Positions 1 to 9,562 of a stretch of DNA of 64,000 nt are shown here, one piece after another. The DNA comes from Sphingobacteriaceae bacterium. GTDB taxonomy: Bacteria > Bacteroidota > Bacteroidia > Sphingobacteriales > Sphingobacteriaceae. Location of the stretch: positions 124,001 to 188,000 of the forward strand of contig CANHGR010000006.1 of the NCBI GenBank assembly GCA_947460875.1, written 5' to 3'. Position 1 is the stretch's first letter, and each line of letters opens with the position of its first letter. A program made the position numbers and the translations under genes. Under the pieces are notes generated by a model, which saw nothing but the letters and a program-made list of their open reading frames with translations, had not been told where the DNA came from and made no database searches.

Positions 1-569
1 CCTGCAACAATCATGGCAGGAATTGATATAATTATTCCATAAAATAGTGTCAAACCCATATTTGCGTTGAACTGCAATACCAACGCTGATGGCGATGGGT
101 GTGGAGGCAAAAATCCATGTGCTACAGACATCGGCGCAAGTAGCGGGATGGCGATGAACATTGGAGGAAGCTTACATTTATAAATAATAGAAAAAATAAG
201 CGGCACAAGAAGCACAAAACCTACGTTATAAAAAAGAGGAATCCCAATGATAAAACCAGTAATCATAAGCGCCCACGTGATATACTTTTCGCCAAATGTT
301 TTCATCATTACCGTTGCAATGCGCTGAGCAGCGCCACTTTCTGCAACTAGCTTTCCCATCATCGCACCAAGAACAATGATTATGACGATGGAGCCAAGTG
401 TATCACCTATCCCTTTGGAAACGGATTTACCAACCTCGGCAACTGGAATTCCAAGAGAGATTCCCGTTATTAATGATACAATCAAGAAGGCTAGAAAAGG
501 GTTAACCTTCCCTATTGTTATCAATCCTATAAGTAGCAGGATACATAACAAAACGATAATTAATGTCAT
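1..569 (-). CDS. gntP: GntP-family gluconate/sugar-acid:H+ symporter, N-terminal part (cut by window edge)
   Basis: The first 189 codons of an integral membrane permease run off the left edge of the window. The translation begins MTLIIVLLCILLLIGLITIG and continues with further hydrophobic helices; GAMMGKLVAESG, the polar stretch LPPMFIAIPLL and the HGFLPPHPSP segment are typical of the GntP/GntT family, which imports gluconate-type sugar acids with protons across the inner membrane. The ATG at 569 lies 44 bp after the dehydratase stop, so it is the last visible gene of the sugar-acid operon. Substrate is not readable from sequence; the kinase and aldolase upstream suggest galactonate or a related aldonate. 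The C-terminal half is outside the window. Confidence 0.88.
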   Translation of the reverse strand, partial: MTLIIVLLCILLLIGLITIGKVNPFLAFLIVSLITGISLGIPVAEVGKSVSKGIGDTLGSIVIIIVLGAMMGKLVAESGAAQRIATVMMKTFGEKYITWALMITGFIIGIPLFYNVGFVLLVPLIFSIIYKCKLPPMFIAIPLLAPMSVAHGFLPPHPSPSALVLQFNANMGLTLFYGIIISIPAMIVA

Positions 570-613
570 TGTATATTGGTTTAAATTGGTTAGTCTTTAA
601 TTTTGTGCCTTTT

Positions 614-2329
614 TCAATGTGAATCGCGTAAAACTTCTGAGCCCGAATTTCCAACCAGAAAGTCGAAATCGGCACCTTTATCGGCTTGCTGCACACGATT
701 TACATATAAATTTACGTATCCACGATCAAGGGCAGGCTCAGCTTTTACCCAATTTTTTCTTCGTCTTTCCAATTCCTCATCAGAAACCTCGAGGTGTAAG
801 CGCTTCTTCAGCACATCTAGCTCTATAAAATCGCCATCTTCAACAAGAGCGAGATTACCGCCAATTGCAGCTTCAGGCGAGACATGAAGCACAACTGTTC
901 CATAAGCGGTGCCACTCATTCTGCCATCTGATATTCTCACCATGTCTGTAATTCCTTTGTCAAGTATCTTCTTTGGTAATGGCATATTCCCAACTTCTGC
1001 CATACCTGGATAACCTACAGGACCAACATTCTGCAATACCATGATGCACGTCTCGTCGATGTCAAGATCCGGCAGATCAACTCGTTCATGATAATCTTCA
1101 ATGGTTTTGAACACTACTGCCCTACCCCTGTGCTTCAACAAAGAAGCAGTAGCGGCTGAAGGCTTGATAACTGCACCGTTTATGGCTAGGTTTCCTTTCA
1201 CTACGGCAATGCCAGCTTCTTTCAATATCGGACTTTCATAACTATAAATCACTTCAGAATTATAGCAATTGGTAGAGCCCGAAATATTTTCGGCATGCCC
1301 CTTTCCAGTCACGGTAACTGTGTTCATATGAAGGTGATCCTTCAGCTCATTAATAATTACCGGCAGGCCTCCCGCATAGTAGAAATCTTCCATCAAGTAT
1401 TTTCCTGAGGGCATCAAGTTTAATAATAGCGGTATACTGCTACCCAACCTATCAAAATCTTCTAGATTGAGTGGAACGCCTATCCTTCCGGCTATAGCCG
1501 TAAGATGAATAAGAAGATTTGTTGATCCACCAACTGCAGCATTTACCTTTATCGCATTTTCAAACGCTTCTCTTGTAAGGATTTTAGATATTTTAAGGTC
1601 TTCTTTTACCATTTCAACAATTCTTCTTCCTGAAAGGTGAGCTAAGACTTTCTTTCTTGAATCAACTGCGGGAATCGCAGCCGCTCCTGAAAGTGTCATT
1701 CCTAATGATTCAACCATACAAGCCATTGTAGAAGCAGTTCCCATTGTCATGCAATGACCCGCACTTCTAGACATGCAGCTTTCCGCGAAAGCGAAATCTT
1801 TCGGTGTCATCTTCCCGGTTTTCAGGTCGTCATTGAACTTCCAAATATGTGTGCCGGATCCTATATCTTCTCCTTGAAATTTTCCGTTGAGCATCGGTCC
1901 ACCCGGCACAACAATGGTTGGTAAATCTACGCTTGCAGCACCCATTAATGTAGATGGCGTCGTTTTATCACATCCTGTTAAAAGAACCACACCATCTATA
2001 GGATTCCCTCGGATCGACTCTTCAGTATCCATACTTGCCAGATTCCTGAATAGCATTGCAGTAGGCTTAATTAAAGTCTCGCCTAAAGACATGATTGGAA
2101 ACTCAACCGGGAAACCTCCTGCTTCATAGACGCCACGCTTCACTACCTCAGCAATATCTCTTAAATGTGCATTACAGGGTGTTAATTCTGACCAGGTATT
2201 GCAGATGCCTATTACCGGTCTGCCGTCAAAAAGATCTTCCGGGAAGCCTTGATTTTTCATCCAGCTTCTGTATAGAAAACCCATTTTTCCCGACTTACCA
2301 AACCATTCGGTACTTCTCAATTTAGACAT
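614..2329 (-). CDS. IlvD/Edd-family sugar-acid dehydratase (Fe-S), probably an aldonate dehydratase
   Basis: A 571-residue protein of the dihydroxy-acid/phosphogluconate dehydratase family. Cluster cysteines are visible at C52 (TPCNAHL), C120 (TGCDKTTP) and C193 (SAGHCMTMGTAST), and the C-terminal DGRMSGT motif holds the family's catalytic serine. Length and cysteine spacing resemble the [2Fe-2S] aldonic-acid dehydratases (arabinonate/xylonate type) more than IlvD of branched-chain amino acid synthesis. It should remove water from an aldonate to give a 2-keto-3-deoxy acid. Its start overlaps the aldolase stop by 8 bp, so the two are probably translationally coupled. In this operon it takes the place of the enolase-fold DgoD. 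A true IlvD role is possible but unlikely given the neighbours. Confidence 0.85.
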   Translation of the reverse strand: MSKLRSTEWFGKSGKMGFLYRSWMKNQGFPEDLFDGRPVIGICNTWSELTPCNAHLRDIAEVVKRGVYEAGGFPVEFPIMSLGETLIKPTAMLFRNLASMDTEESIRGNPIDGVVLLTGCDKTTPSTLMGAASVDLPTIVVPGGPMLNGKFQGEDIGSGTHIWKFNDDLKTGKMTPKDFAFAESCMSRSAGHCMTMGTASTMACMVESLGMTLSGAAAIPAVDSRKKVLAHLSGRRIVEMVKEDLKISKILTREAFENAIKVNAAVGGSTNLLIHLTAIAGRIGVPLNLEDFDRLGSSIPLLLNLMPSGKYLMEDFYYAGGLPVIINELKDHLHMNTVTVTGKGHAENISGSTNCYNSEVIYSYESPILKEAGIAVVKGNLAINGAVIKPSAATASLLKHRGRAVVFKTIEDYHERVDLPDLDIDETCIMVLQNVGPVGYPGMAEVGNMPLPKKILDKGITDMVRISDGRMSGTAYGTVVLHVSPEAAIGGNLALVEDGDFIELDVLKKRLHLEVSDEELERRRKNWVKAEPALDRGYVNLYVNRVQQADKGADFDFLVGNSGSEVLRDSH

Positions 2330-2981
2330 GATACTTATTGTTAAGTTGATAATTGTTATAACTATTTATAAAGGCATTAAGCAAATCGCTTACTTCAGCC
2401 CATTTATTACTTTTGATGAGTTGCTGGGGGAACAACATACTCCCGACACCTATACCGCTGGCGCCAGCTTTTAAAAAGTTTGTGAAATTTTCGAATGTGA
2501 TACCGCCAGTAGGCAACAGCTTAATGTGACTAAGTGGCGCCAAAACTTCTTTAATATACTCAGGCCCTAAGCGTCCAGCAGGAAATACTTTGACCATCGC
2601 TGCCCCTAAAGACCATGCATGATAAATTTCAGATGGAGTGTAGGCGCCTGCAAAAACGGGGATCTTTATTTCGACACAGGTGCTGATTACCTCAGCATTT
2701 ACGATAGGCGTCACAATAAAATTAGCTCCTGCCGAGATTGCCCTCTCAAGATCCTGCATTGTGCAGACAGTGCCTGCACCAATATTGAGATTGTCACCAA
2801 AACTATCGATGAGGGCTCTAATGGTGGATTCAGCCTCCAGTGAGTTCATGGTAACTTCAAGCGTGGTAAAGCCAGCTTGGAGATAATAGTTTGCCAGAAT
2901 TTCTACATTCTTTTGGGGGAGCCCTCGTAAAATCCCAACAACGGGGACTTTATTAAACTCATCCCAGGAAAAATCTTCCAT
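2322..2981 (-). CDS. 2-keto-3-deoxy-6-phospho(galacto/glucon)ate aldolase (KDPG/KDPGal aldolase)
   Basis: A 219-residue class I aldolase cleaving a 6-phospho-2-keto-3-deoxy sugar acid to pyruvate and glyceraldehyde 3-phosphate. Visible family features are VVGILRG (residues 14-20), the general base Glu42 in TTLEVT, GAGTV (68-72) and the Schiff-base lysine K131 in MVKVFPAG; the C-terminal GVGS loop binds phosphate. Length matches the Eda/DgoA family. The N-terminus overlaps the kinase gene by 23 bp and the C-terminus overlaps the dehydratase by 8 bp, indicating a tightly coupled operon. Next to a DgoK-type kinase the galacto form (DgoA, KDPGal) is the better guess, but the fold alone does not separate Eda from DgoA. 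Confidence 0.9.
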   Translation of the reverse strand: MEDFSWDEFNKVPVVGILRGLPQKNVEILANYYLQAGFTTLEVTMNSLEAESTIRALIDSFGDNLNIGAGTVCTMQDLERAISAGANFIVTPIVNAEVISTCVEIKIPVFAGAYTPSEIYHAWSLGAAMVKVFPAGRLGPEYIKEVLAPLSHIKLLPTGGITFENFTNFLKAGASGIGVGSMLFPQQLIKSNKWAEVSDLLNAFINSYNNYQLNNKYHV

Positions 2982-3972
2982 GACTTGACTGAGTATTGTT
3001 TAAAATTTTTAAATGCCCACCCAGCACGGCTCCCTCTGCAGAATGTGCTGGAAATATATGAACTTTTTTAGCAATTTGCGATACTTCAACAGCTATTTTA
3101 TAATAGACAAGCAAACTAGCAGTACAACAGAGATAAATTCGATCAAATTCAGCGGAATTTATGCCTTTAAGCTCCGCCCCTATTAATAGACCACTTAAAT
3201 AATAATAGTTTTCTCCTACGGTCATTGCGTCAAAAAGAACGTTTGTTCTCACTTTAAACACGCTATGAAGTACGTTCGACTTCGCCGAGTCTAGGAGACC
3301 CTTCTTAAAACTATTTTCCGCCTCGACGTTGAACGGCATATCCTTCTTTACCGCTTCCTTCAAAATGCTATGCGTAGATAAAAGCTCAAAAAACTCACCT
3401 GTCATATAGGTTTTAAAATCAATCACTTCGCCATTCTCTACGACAACATGCTTAGAATGAGTTCCGGGGAAAATAAAAAGATTCCGTCCATTCATTTCAG
3501 AATTCATACAGCCTAATAGCTGTGTCTCTTCTCCTCGCATTACATCATCAAAGCTTCGCAGTCCGGAAACGAGGAGGACCGAATATGGAAAGGCCCTGCT
3601 TGCCTCTAAGCGATGAACACGGACACCGGTTCCATCAGATTTAATAGGCAGCACAGCGTATGGAATCTCTTCCATACCAATAGATGAAGAAGCCATCCCG
3701 GAAATAACCAAAGATATGCCCGAAAGCGAGCTGCCAAAGCGCTCCTCGATTAAATTTATATGATTCTGTATAATTGCTAAATAAAAATCTCTTCTATCTA
3801 CAGAGCCGATAGACTGTTGTTTGCACCACAACACCCAGGTATTTTTTATTCCCTCTTCTGAGCATTGTTCTTCGATAACAGAACCGCTATCACGATTTGC
3901 CAGCCTGAGTCTAAAAGAGGATGTACCCCAGTCGCAACTAAAAAAAAGGTCTTTATTTGGATTTTCTAACAC
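2959..3972 (-). CDS. dgoK: 2-keto-3-deoxygalactonate kinase (DgoK family)
   Basis: A 337-residue sugar-acid kinase. The N-terminal DWGTSSFRLRL (from residue 14) is the phosphate-binding start of the family; FPGTHSKHV, a TGEFFELLSTHSIL segment and GLLIGAELKG near the end match the DgoK domain. It phosphorylates 2-keto-3-deoxygalactonate at C6, giving the aldolase substrate. It is somewhat longer than the E. coli enzyme (about 290 residues). It is the first gene of the minus-strand operon; a possible -7 box (TATCTTTT, 3997-4004) lies just upstream. The gene order kinase-aldolase-dehydratase-permease is that of E. coli dgoKADT. Confidence 0.87.
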   Translation of the reverse strand: MLENPNKDLFFSCDWGTSSFRLRLANRDSGSVIEEQCSEEGIKNTWVLWCKQQSIGSVDRRDFYLAIIQNHINLIEERFGSSLSGISLVISGMASSSIGMEEIPYAVLPIKSDGTGVRVHRLEASRAFPYSVLLVSGLRSFDDVMRGEETQLLGCMNSEMNGRNLFIFPGTHSKHVVVENGEVIDFKTYMTGEFFELLSTHSILKEAVKKDMPFNVEAENSFKKGLLDSAKSNVLHSVFKVRTNVLFDAMTVGENYYYLSGLLIGAELKGINSAEFDRIYLCCTASLLVYYKIAVEVSQIAKKVHIFPAHSAEGAVLGGHLKILNNTQSSHGRFFLG

Positions 3973-4129
3973 TAGCTATTTTTCACCTAAATTAGCAAAA
4001 GATACAAAAGCTCGTTTAGATTCTTTAAACTTTCCTTGTGCCCTGATACTTCAGCATAGATGTCTTTTTCGCTTGTTTTCTTGCTGTCTAACACATATTT
4101 TATACCTTAGATAACCAAATAAACCTAAC
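3973..4129. promoter_or_regulatory. Divergent control region between dgoK-like operon and GH2 gene
   Basis: A 157-bp AT-rich gap separates the divergent sugar-acid operon and GH2 gene. On the minus strand TATCTTTTG (4004 down to 3996) resembles the Bacteroidota -7 box TAnnTTTG; on the plus strand TACCTTAG near 4102 is a weaker match. The arrangement suggests shared control, but no operator or regulator gene is visible in the window. Confidence 0.4.
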
Positions 4130-6550
4130 ATGAACACAAGACCACTATTTTTCTTCTTACTTATATGTGTTTTCACAGCTGCTCATTTAAACGCACAGAC
4201 GGCGAGGCAAAAACTACTTTTTAACGCTGATTGGAAATTCTATAAGGGAGAGGTACGTAACGGTCAAGATGTTCAGCTAAATGACCAAAATTGGCGCAAA
4301 CTAGAGCTTCCGCACGACTGGAGTATAGAGGGCCCGTTCGATCAACAATGGGCAAGTGCAACTGGTTATCTTCCCGGTGGCATCGGCTGGTATCGGAAAA
4401 CGTTTACGGTAGATAAAGCATTGCAGTCCAAAAATCTATTCATTTATTTTGACGGAGTTTATAACCATAGCGAGGTTTGGATCAATGGACACTATCTGGG
4501 CAAACGCCCTAATGGTTATATTTCATTTCAATATGAACTAACAAAATACCTGAATCTAAATAGCTCAAATACTATTGCTGTTAAAGTAGATCACAGCAAA
4601 TTTGCAGACAACCGGTGGTATCCCGGATCAGGTATTTATCGGAATGTCTATCTCGTGGCAGTCGAGCCTGTCCATGTAAGCTTGTGGGGAGTAGCGTTTA
4701 CCACACCACAAATTTCAAAAGAGAAGGCCTCCGCTAAGGTTTCAGTTTCTATTGATAATAGCTCTTCTTCTGCGGCCAGCGTATTGGTAAGAGCTCAACT
4801 TCTTGATCCCAAAGGCAAGGTTGTAGCAAAAGATGAAAAACAAGTTAGCTCAAGTATCGGCACAAAAGCATCGCAAGATTTAGCATTCGATATTAAGAAT
4901 CCACTTTTATGGGGCGTTGAGCAACCGCATCTTTATCGTCTTAATGTAACACTACTTGTTAATGGCAAAAAAGTAGATGACTATACCGAAAAGGTTGGCA
5001 TAAGGGAAATAAAATTTACAGCAAACGAGGGATTCTTTCTCAATGGAGAGAACATGAAATTAAAGGGAGTCTGTATTCATCATGATGCAGGCGCTCTCGG
5101 TGCAGCTGTACCGAAAGAAGTTTGGGAACGCCGCTTAAAAATCCTAAAAGAATCAGGCTGTAATTCCATCAGAATGAGCCATTATCCGCATCAAGACTAT
5201 CTCTATGACTTATGCGATCAGATGGGATTTTTGGTGATGGACGAAGCTTTTGATGAGTGGGAGCTTCCAAAAAATAAATGGATAGAAGGCTGGAATGTTG
5301 GCACTCCAGGCAAGCAAGGCACATATGACTACTTCAGCGAATGGAGCGAGCGCGATCTTGGCGATATGATAAAGAGAAACCGCAATCATCCATCCATCAT
5401 TATGTGGAGCATCGGAAATGAAATTGACTATCCTAATGATCCGTATACGCACGAAATCCTTAATGGCAATGCCCGAAATCCACAAATCTTTGGTAAAGGG
5501 TATCTTCCTGATCATCCTAATGCTATCAGACTTGGCGAAATTTCCAAACGACTCGTTGGAGTTGCCAAAGCTATTGACAGATCAAGACCAATTACAGCCG
5601 CGCTTGCTGGGGTTGTCATGTCAAATTTAACGGAGTACCCAGGCTCACTCGACCTGGTTGGATACAATTACCAAGAGTTCCGCTATAAAGATGACCACAA
5701 AGAATTTCCTAATAGGATTATTTACGGAAGTGAAAACAGTAAGGGATTGAATACCTGGCTAGCCGTTGACAGCAATGCATTTATTTCAGCGCAATATGTA
5801 TGGACAGGGTTTGACTTTATGGGAGAAGCTGGAAGGTGGCCTTCTCGCAGCAGTGGTGCAGGTATATTAGACTTGGCTGGTTTTCCTAAAACAAACTTTT
5901 TCCTTACACAAAGTCTTTGGTCGCAAAAACCAATGATTTATATGACAGCTACTAGAATTCAGCAAGGTGGCCGTGGGGGCGGCGGCGGTAATCCTGTTTG
6001 GAACTGGACAGCAGGAGAAAAAATAAGAGTTAGTGCAATTACAAATAACTCTGAAGCTGAACTATTTATAAATGGAAAATCGTTGGGCAGAAAAACTGTA
6101 GGCACAAAAGGCACCGCAATAACATGGGATGTAGATTATGAACCGGGATTATTGCTAGCTAAGGGATACAATTCAGGCAAAGAAGCTAGTAGTCATACTT
6201 TAACAACCACAGGAGACATCACGGCAATACAAGCGTCGACCGACAAAAATAAGTTTAATAGTAAAATCAAAGGTTTGGCGCACATTGACATCAGTTTAAC
6301 AGATGCAAACGGCAAAACTGTTTACACCGCCGAAAACGAAATAACTGTAGATCTCCAAGGACCCGCTGTATTACTCGGTTTGGAAAGTGCGAGTCTGACC
6401 AGTCATGAAGACTATAAGTCAAATAAAAGAAAGGCATTAAGAGGCAAACTGTTAGCCTATGTTCAGTCAACCCAAGAAGCCGGCACTATAAAAGTTATCA
6501 TAAGCTCGCCCGGCCTGTCGTCAAAGACGATAGAAATCCAATCTAAATAG
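4130..6550 (+). CDS. Secreted glycoside hydrolase family 2 enzyme, probably beta-galactosidase
   Basis: An 806-residue protein beginning with a signal peptide (FFFLLICVFTAAHLNA then Q), so exported to periplasm or outer surface. Domain order reads as GH2 sugar-binding jelly roll (about 25-185, with PHDWSIEGPF and GIGWYRKTF), immunoglobulin-like domain (190-290), TIM barrel (300-605), then DUF4982-like and C-terminal Ig-like domains (625-806). The acid/base is Glu431 in WSIGNE and the nucleophile Glu535 in YGSEN. A Gly-rich linker (GGRGGGGG) precedes the DUF4982-like domain. GH2 specificity is ambiguous (galactosidase, glucuronidase, others); the adjacent galactonate-type operon favours a galactoside substrate. 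Confidence 0.88.
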   Translation: MNTRPLFFFLLICVFTAAHLNAQTARQKLLFNADWKFYKGEVRNGQDVQLNDQNWRKLELPHDWSIEGPFDQQWASATGYLPGGIGWYRKTFTVDKALQSKNLFIYFDGVYNHSEVWINGHYLGKRPNGYISFQYELTKYLNLNSSNTIAVKVDHSKFADNRWYPGSGIYRNVYLVAVEPVHVSLWGVAFTTPQISKEKASAKVSVSIDNSSSSAASVLVRAQLLDPKGKVVAKDEKQVSSSIGTKASQDLAFDIKNPLLWGVEQPHLYRLNVTLLVNGKKVDDYTEKVGIREIKFTANEGFFLNGENMKLKGVCIHHDAGALGAAVPKEVWERRLKILKESGCNSIRMSHYPHQDYLYDLCDQMGFLVMDEAFDEWELPKNKWIEGWNVGTPGKQGTYDYFSEWSERDLGDMIKRNRNHPSIIMWSIGNEIDYPNDPYTHEILNGNARNPQIFGKGYLPDHPNAIRLGEISKRLVGVAKAIDRSRPITAALAGVVMSNLTEYPGSLDLVGYNYQEFRYKDDHKEFPNRIIYGSENSKGLNTWLAVDSNAFISAQYVWTGFDFMGEAGRWPSRSSGAGILDLAGFPKTNFFLTQSLWSQKPMIYMTATRIQQGGRGGGGGNPVWNWTAGEKIRVSAITNNSEAELFINGKSLGRKTVGTKGTAITWDVDYEPGLLLAKGYNSGKEASSHTLTTTGDITAIQASTDKNKFNSKIKGLAHIDISLTDANGKTVYTAENEITVDLQGPAVLLGLESASLTSHEDYKSNKRKALRGKLLAYVQSTQEAGTIKVIISSPGLSSKTIEIQSK

Positions 6551-6564
6551 AAGGAAACTATCTG

Positions 6565-7545
6565 CTAAGCGTGTATCCAAGTAAATTTATATTCCAGGCT
6601 CGGATTCTTCATTCGTTCGGCTATTCTGGTTAAACGATCAGGAAGCTTCATGATATAGTCACGCGCTTTTTCTCCCGTCTCATCCAAATCTTTCAGACCA
6701 TCAAGTTTCCATTCAATGATTAGTTCTTTAAGTATATCAACGTAATCTACCGCAGTATAAACCCCTAACCTTTGTGCTGCATCAGTGAAGTGAGAAAAAA
6801 CCTGACCGATCGATTGTCCCATTTCTCTAAGAAAGTGAGCTGGCATTACAATCTTTTTTCTCATCATATCTTCAAAAGCAATTAGTGCCTCATTAGGATC
6901 TACTTCAATGACTTTTGATATGAAAGCCTTGTACGCTTTTGCATGACGAGCCTCGTCAGCTGCAATCACACCGCACATTTTTGAGAGTAATGTATCGCCA
7001 TCTCTCTTCGCCAAACTTGCTACCCTTCTATGCGAAACATTAGTAGCCATTTCCTGGAAGCTGGTGTAAATGAAGTTCCTGTAAGGATCATGGTCAGTGC
7101 CAATATCGAATCCATCTGCAATAAGATATTGAGTAGAAATTTCCATCTGCCTCATGTTTACCCTTCCCGAAAGATATAAATATTTATTTAGCAGATCACC
7201 GTGACGTTTTTCTTCGGCAGTCCACTGTCTCACCCATCTCATCCATCCGCCTTCCTCGTCTTTGGAAACACCGTCAACCATCGCTAGCCATGATTCGTAC
7301 GTCGGCAACGCCTCTTCTGTAATAGTATCACCAATTAACACGGCAACGAGATCGTACGACAATTCTTTTGCACTACCTTGCAATTCCTTTATTTCCTCAA
7401 AAAAATTGTTATTTCTTGCATCTGGAAGAAAATCTGAAGGCTGCCAATTGGTATCAATAGGCTTCAAATATTCATTCATCTTCTCAAGCATAAAACTTTC
7501 GATGTGCTTCATTACTTCTCTTCGTGCTCCGTAGCTAATCTGCAT
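6565..7545 (-). CDS. Acyl-[acyl-carrier-protein] desaturase (diiron, stearoyl-ACP type)
   Basis: A soluble diiron desaturase that puts a cis double bond into acyl-ACP. From the chosen ATG it has 326 residues. Likely iron ligands are Glu78 (ITEEALPTY), Glu112 and His115 (EEKRH), Glu165 (FQEMAT), and Glu198 and His201 (DEARH), the paired ExxH pattern of plant-type stearoyl-ACP desaturases. The frame is open to 7626, but a -7-like box (TATCTTTG) lies at 7563-7570 inside that extension, so the ATG at 7545 (or 7512, MKHIES) is the likely start. It stands alone, convergent with the GH2 gene, and presumably tunes membrane unsaturation. Confidence 0.88.
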   Translation of the reverse strand: MQISYGARREVMKHIESFMLEKMNEYLKPIDTNWQPSDFLPDARNNNFFEEIKELQGSAKELSYDLVAVLIGDTITEEALPTYESWLAMVDGVSKDEEGGWMRWVRQWTAEEKRHGDLLNKYLYLSGRVNMRQMEISTQYLIADGFDIGTDHDPYRNFIYTSFQEMATNVSHRRVASLAKRDGDTLLSKMCGVIAADEARHAKAYKAFISKVIEVDPNEALIAFEDMMRKKIVMPAHFLREMGQSIGQVFSHFTDAAQRLGVYTAVDYVDILKELIIEWKLDGLKDLDETGEKARDYIMKLPDRLTRIAERMKNPSLEYKFTWIHA

Positions 7546-7562
7546 GCGATGATTATTTTTTG

Positions 7563-7570
7563 CAAAGATA
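7563..7570 (-). promoter_or_regulatory. Putative -7 box for the acyl-ACP desaturase
   Basis: The minus strand reads TATCTTTG, matching the Bacteroidota primary-sigma -7 consensus TAnnTTTG, 17 bp upstream of the ATG at 7545. No good TTTG -33 element at 19-21 bp was found, so strength is uncertain. Confidence 0.45.
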
Positions 7571-7680
7571 TAGATAATGACCAACTTATGGTCTTTTTGA
7601 AAATATTTAAACGTTATGCTAACCAATTAACCCCTTAAATTTTAAATATATTTATTTTTACCGCCTATTAGAAAAATATA

Positions 7681-7710
7681 AAAAAAACCCCACTAGAATA
7701 TAGCGGGGCT
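7681..7710 (-). terminator. Rho-independent terminator ending the ribosomal operon
   Basis: On the minus strand an 8-bp stem (left arm 7708-7701 containing CCCCGC, right arm 7695-7688 containing GTGGGG, one G-U pair, 5-nt loop) is followed by seven T (7687-7681). It lies 27 bp past the rplQ stop, so it closes the S10-spc-alpha transcript. Confidence 0.85.
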
Positions 7711-7736
7711 TCATATAAATAGACTTAAACTAATTC

Positions 7737-8375
7737 TTACTTAGTGTCTGACGGTGCTTCAGGATCTTCTTTTACTTCATTTTCAGTACTTGGCTCAGGC
7801 GCTTCTTCAGCAACCGGACTTTCTACTACTACTTCCGCAACCATTTCTTCTGCGACTTCAGTATTCGCAATTTCAGCCTCAACAACTTCTGCGTCAACGG
7901 CTTCAACTTCAGAAGTGCTTGACTCGGATACTCCTACGTCCGCAGATTTCTTGGACTTGCCTCCGCGACGGCGAGTCGATTTCTTTTCCGCCGCTCCAGA
8001 ATCTGCAGTAAATAGATCATTATAATCTACAAGTTCAACAAGCGCCATTTCTGCATTATCGCCGAAACGGTTGGTCAACTTAAGAATTCTGGTATATCCA
8101 CCCGGACGTGTAGCAACTTTCTCGGCAACTTCACGAAACAAAATTGAAACTGTTTCCTTGTCTTTTAAATAGCTAAATACAGTACGGCGAGAATGAGTCG
8201 TATCATTCTTTGATTTCGTAATTAACGGCTCAACATAAGAACGCAAAGCTTTTGCTTTGGCCAACGTCGTGGTAATTCGTTTATGTTTAATTAGCGATGA
8301 AGCCATATTCGCAAGCATCGCCTTACGGTGGGTGTCTGTGCGACCTAAATGATTAATCTTCTTTCCGTGTCTCAT
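7737..8375 (-). CDS. rplQ: 50S ribosomal protein L17 with long acidic C-terminal tail
   Basis: Residues 1 to about 120 are a normal bL17 ([13 protein letters not shown]..., [15 protein letters not shown]). The protein continues to 212 residues with a basic patch (RRRGGKSKK) and then about 65 residues rich in Glu, Ala, Val and Ser of low complexity. L17 of E. coli has 127 residues; extended acidic tails are common in Sphingobacteriales-type L17. The tail is probably disordered and its job is unknown. It is the last gene of the alpha operon, followed by a strong terminator. Confidence 0.95.
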   Translation of the reverse strand: MRHGKKINHLGRTDTHRKAMLANMASSLIKHKRITTTLAKAKALRSYVEPLITKSKNDTTHSRRTVFSYLKDKETVSILFREVAEKVATRPGGYTRILKLTNRFGDNAEMALVELVDYNDLFTADSGAAEKKSTRRRGGKSKKSADVGVSESSTSEVEAVDAEVVEAEIANTEVAEEMVAEVVVESPVAEEAPEPSTENEVKEDPEAPSDTK

Positions 8376-8445
8376 TTTTCTTTTATAAAGTGTATACCGT
8401 TCCCACTTACGGGGGAGGAATTATACACAGTGAATAATTATTTGC

Positions 8446-8515
8446 AAGTTATAGCTTGTAAGTTATAAGTTCAACACGCAAGCCTTACTTACAACGTATA
8501 ACTTATTAATTATAA
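8446..8515. repeat. Heptamer-period element, rpoA-rplQ gap
   Basis: Ten successive 7-mers keep phase across this gap, starting with AAGTTAT (8446, again exactly at 8460) and moving to complementary words such as CTTACAA and ATTATAA. A 9-bp perfect inverted repeat (TAAGTTATA at 8459, TATAACTTA at 8497) joins the two halves. The element fills most of the 143-bp rpoA-rplQ gap. Confidence 0.7.
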
Positions 8516-8518
8516 CAT

Positions 8519-9511
8519 TTAATCTTCGTCCAGTTTAAATTTAGACAGGTTCATTCCAAATGATAAACCTTTTGATTTTACTAAATCTTGTATCTCTGTT
8601 AGGGACTTCTTTCCAAAATTCCTGAACTTTAACATATCGGCCACATCATAAGAAACCAGTTCTGCTAATGAGCGGATATCTGCTGCTTTCAAACAATTCA
8701 AAGCACGAACAGACAGGTCCAGATCAACTAACTCTGTTTTAAGGATTTTACGCATGTGTAAGATTTCCTCGTCAACTTCCTTTGTTTCTTCTTTCGCTTG
8801 AGCTTCAAGCATAATGTTCTCATCAGAAAACAACATGAAATGGTGAATAAGGATTTTAGCCGCCTCTTTCAATGCATCTTCAGGATGAATAGACCCATCT
8901 GTAGAGATATCAAGAACCAATTTCTCATAGTCAGTTTTCTGTTCTACGCGATAGTTTTCAATAGTATACTTTACATTCTTAATCGGAGTATAAATCGAAT
9001 CAATCGCTATCACTCCTAGTGCAACGTCTGCATTCTTGTTTTCTTCTGCCTGGATGTATCCGCGTCCCTTATTGATGGTCAGCTCGACTTCAAGAGTAAC
9101 CGAACTTTCCATATTGCAAATCACCAACTCGGGATTTAAAACAGTGAAATTACTTGAAAATTTGGTTATATCGCCTGCTGAAAACTTATCCTGACCAGCA
9201 ATTGTTATAAATACTTTTTCTGAATCACCTGTATCACCGGTCTTTGTAAAACGAACTTGCTTTAAATTAAGAACGATCTCAGTAACATCTTCAACAACAC
9301 CTTTTATAGTAGAGAATTCGTGTGAAACTCCTGAAAAACGTACTGACGTAATTGCAAAACCTTCCAATGAAGATAGCAAAATACGACGCAAAGCATTACC
9401 GATAGTTACACCAAACCCAGGTTCCAACGGACGAAATTCAAATGTTCCGTCGAAGTCCGTGGACTTCTGCATAATTACCTTGTCAGGTTTCTGAAATACT
9501 AAAATTGCCAT
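8519..9511 (-). CDS. rpoA: DNA-directed RNA polymerase subunit alpha
   Basis: A 330-residue alpha subunit of RNA polymerase. The N-terminal domain (1 to about 235) shows [20 protein letters not shown], the dimerisation core; the C-terminal domain (about 265-325) has the helix-hairpin-helix text LRNFGKKSL-like ([14 protein letters not shown]). It scaffolds beta and beta-prime assembly and contacts UP elements and activators. It sits between rpsD and rplQ as in most bacteria. Length is normal for the phylum. Confidence 0.98.
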   Translation of the reverse strand: MAILVFQKPDKVIMQKSTDFDGTFEFRPLEPGFGVTIGNALRRILLSSLEGFAITSVRFSGVSHEFSTIKGVVEDVTEIVLNLKQVRFTKTGDTGDSEKVFITIAGQDKFSAGDITKFSSNFTVLNPELVICNMESSVTLEVELTINKGRGYIQAEENKNADVALGVIAIDSIYTPIKNVKYTIENYRVEQKTDYEKLVLDISTDGSIHPEDALKEAAKILIHHFMLFSDENIMLEAQAKEETKEVDEEILHMRKILKTELVDLDLSVRALNCLKAADIRSLAELVSYDVADMLKFRNFGKKSLTEIQDLVKSKGLSFGMNLSKFKLDED

Positions 9512-9562
9512 TTATTTCGTGTTAAATATTTTAAAAATTATCCCGTGTCTGCGGGACCAGTA

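Noticed and set aside
5210-5515. 101-codon minus-strand ORF inside the GH2 gene
   Set aside because: Antisense to the catalytic domain with active-site motifs intact on the plus strand.
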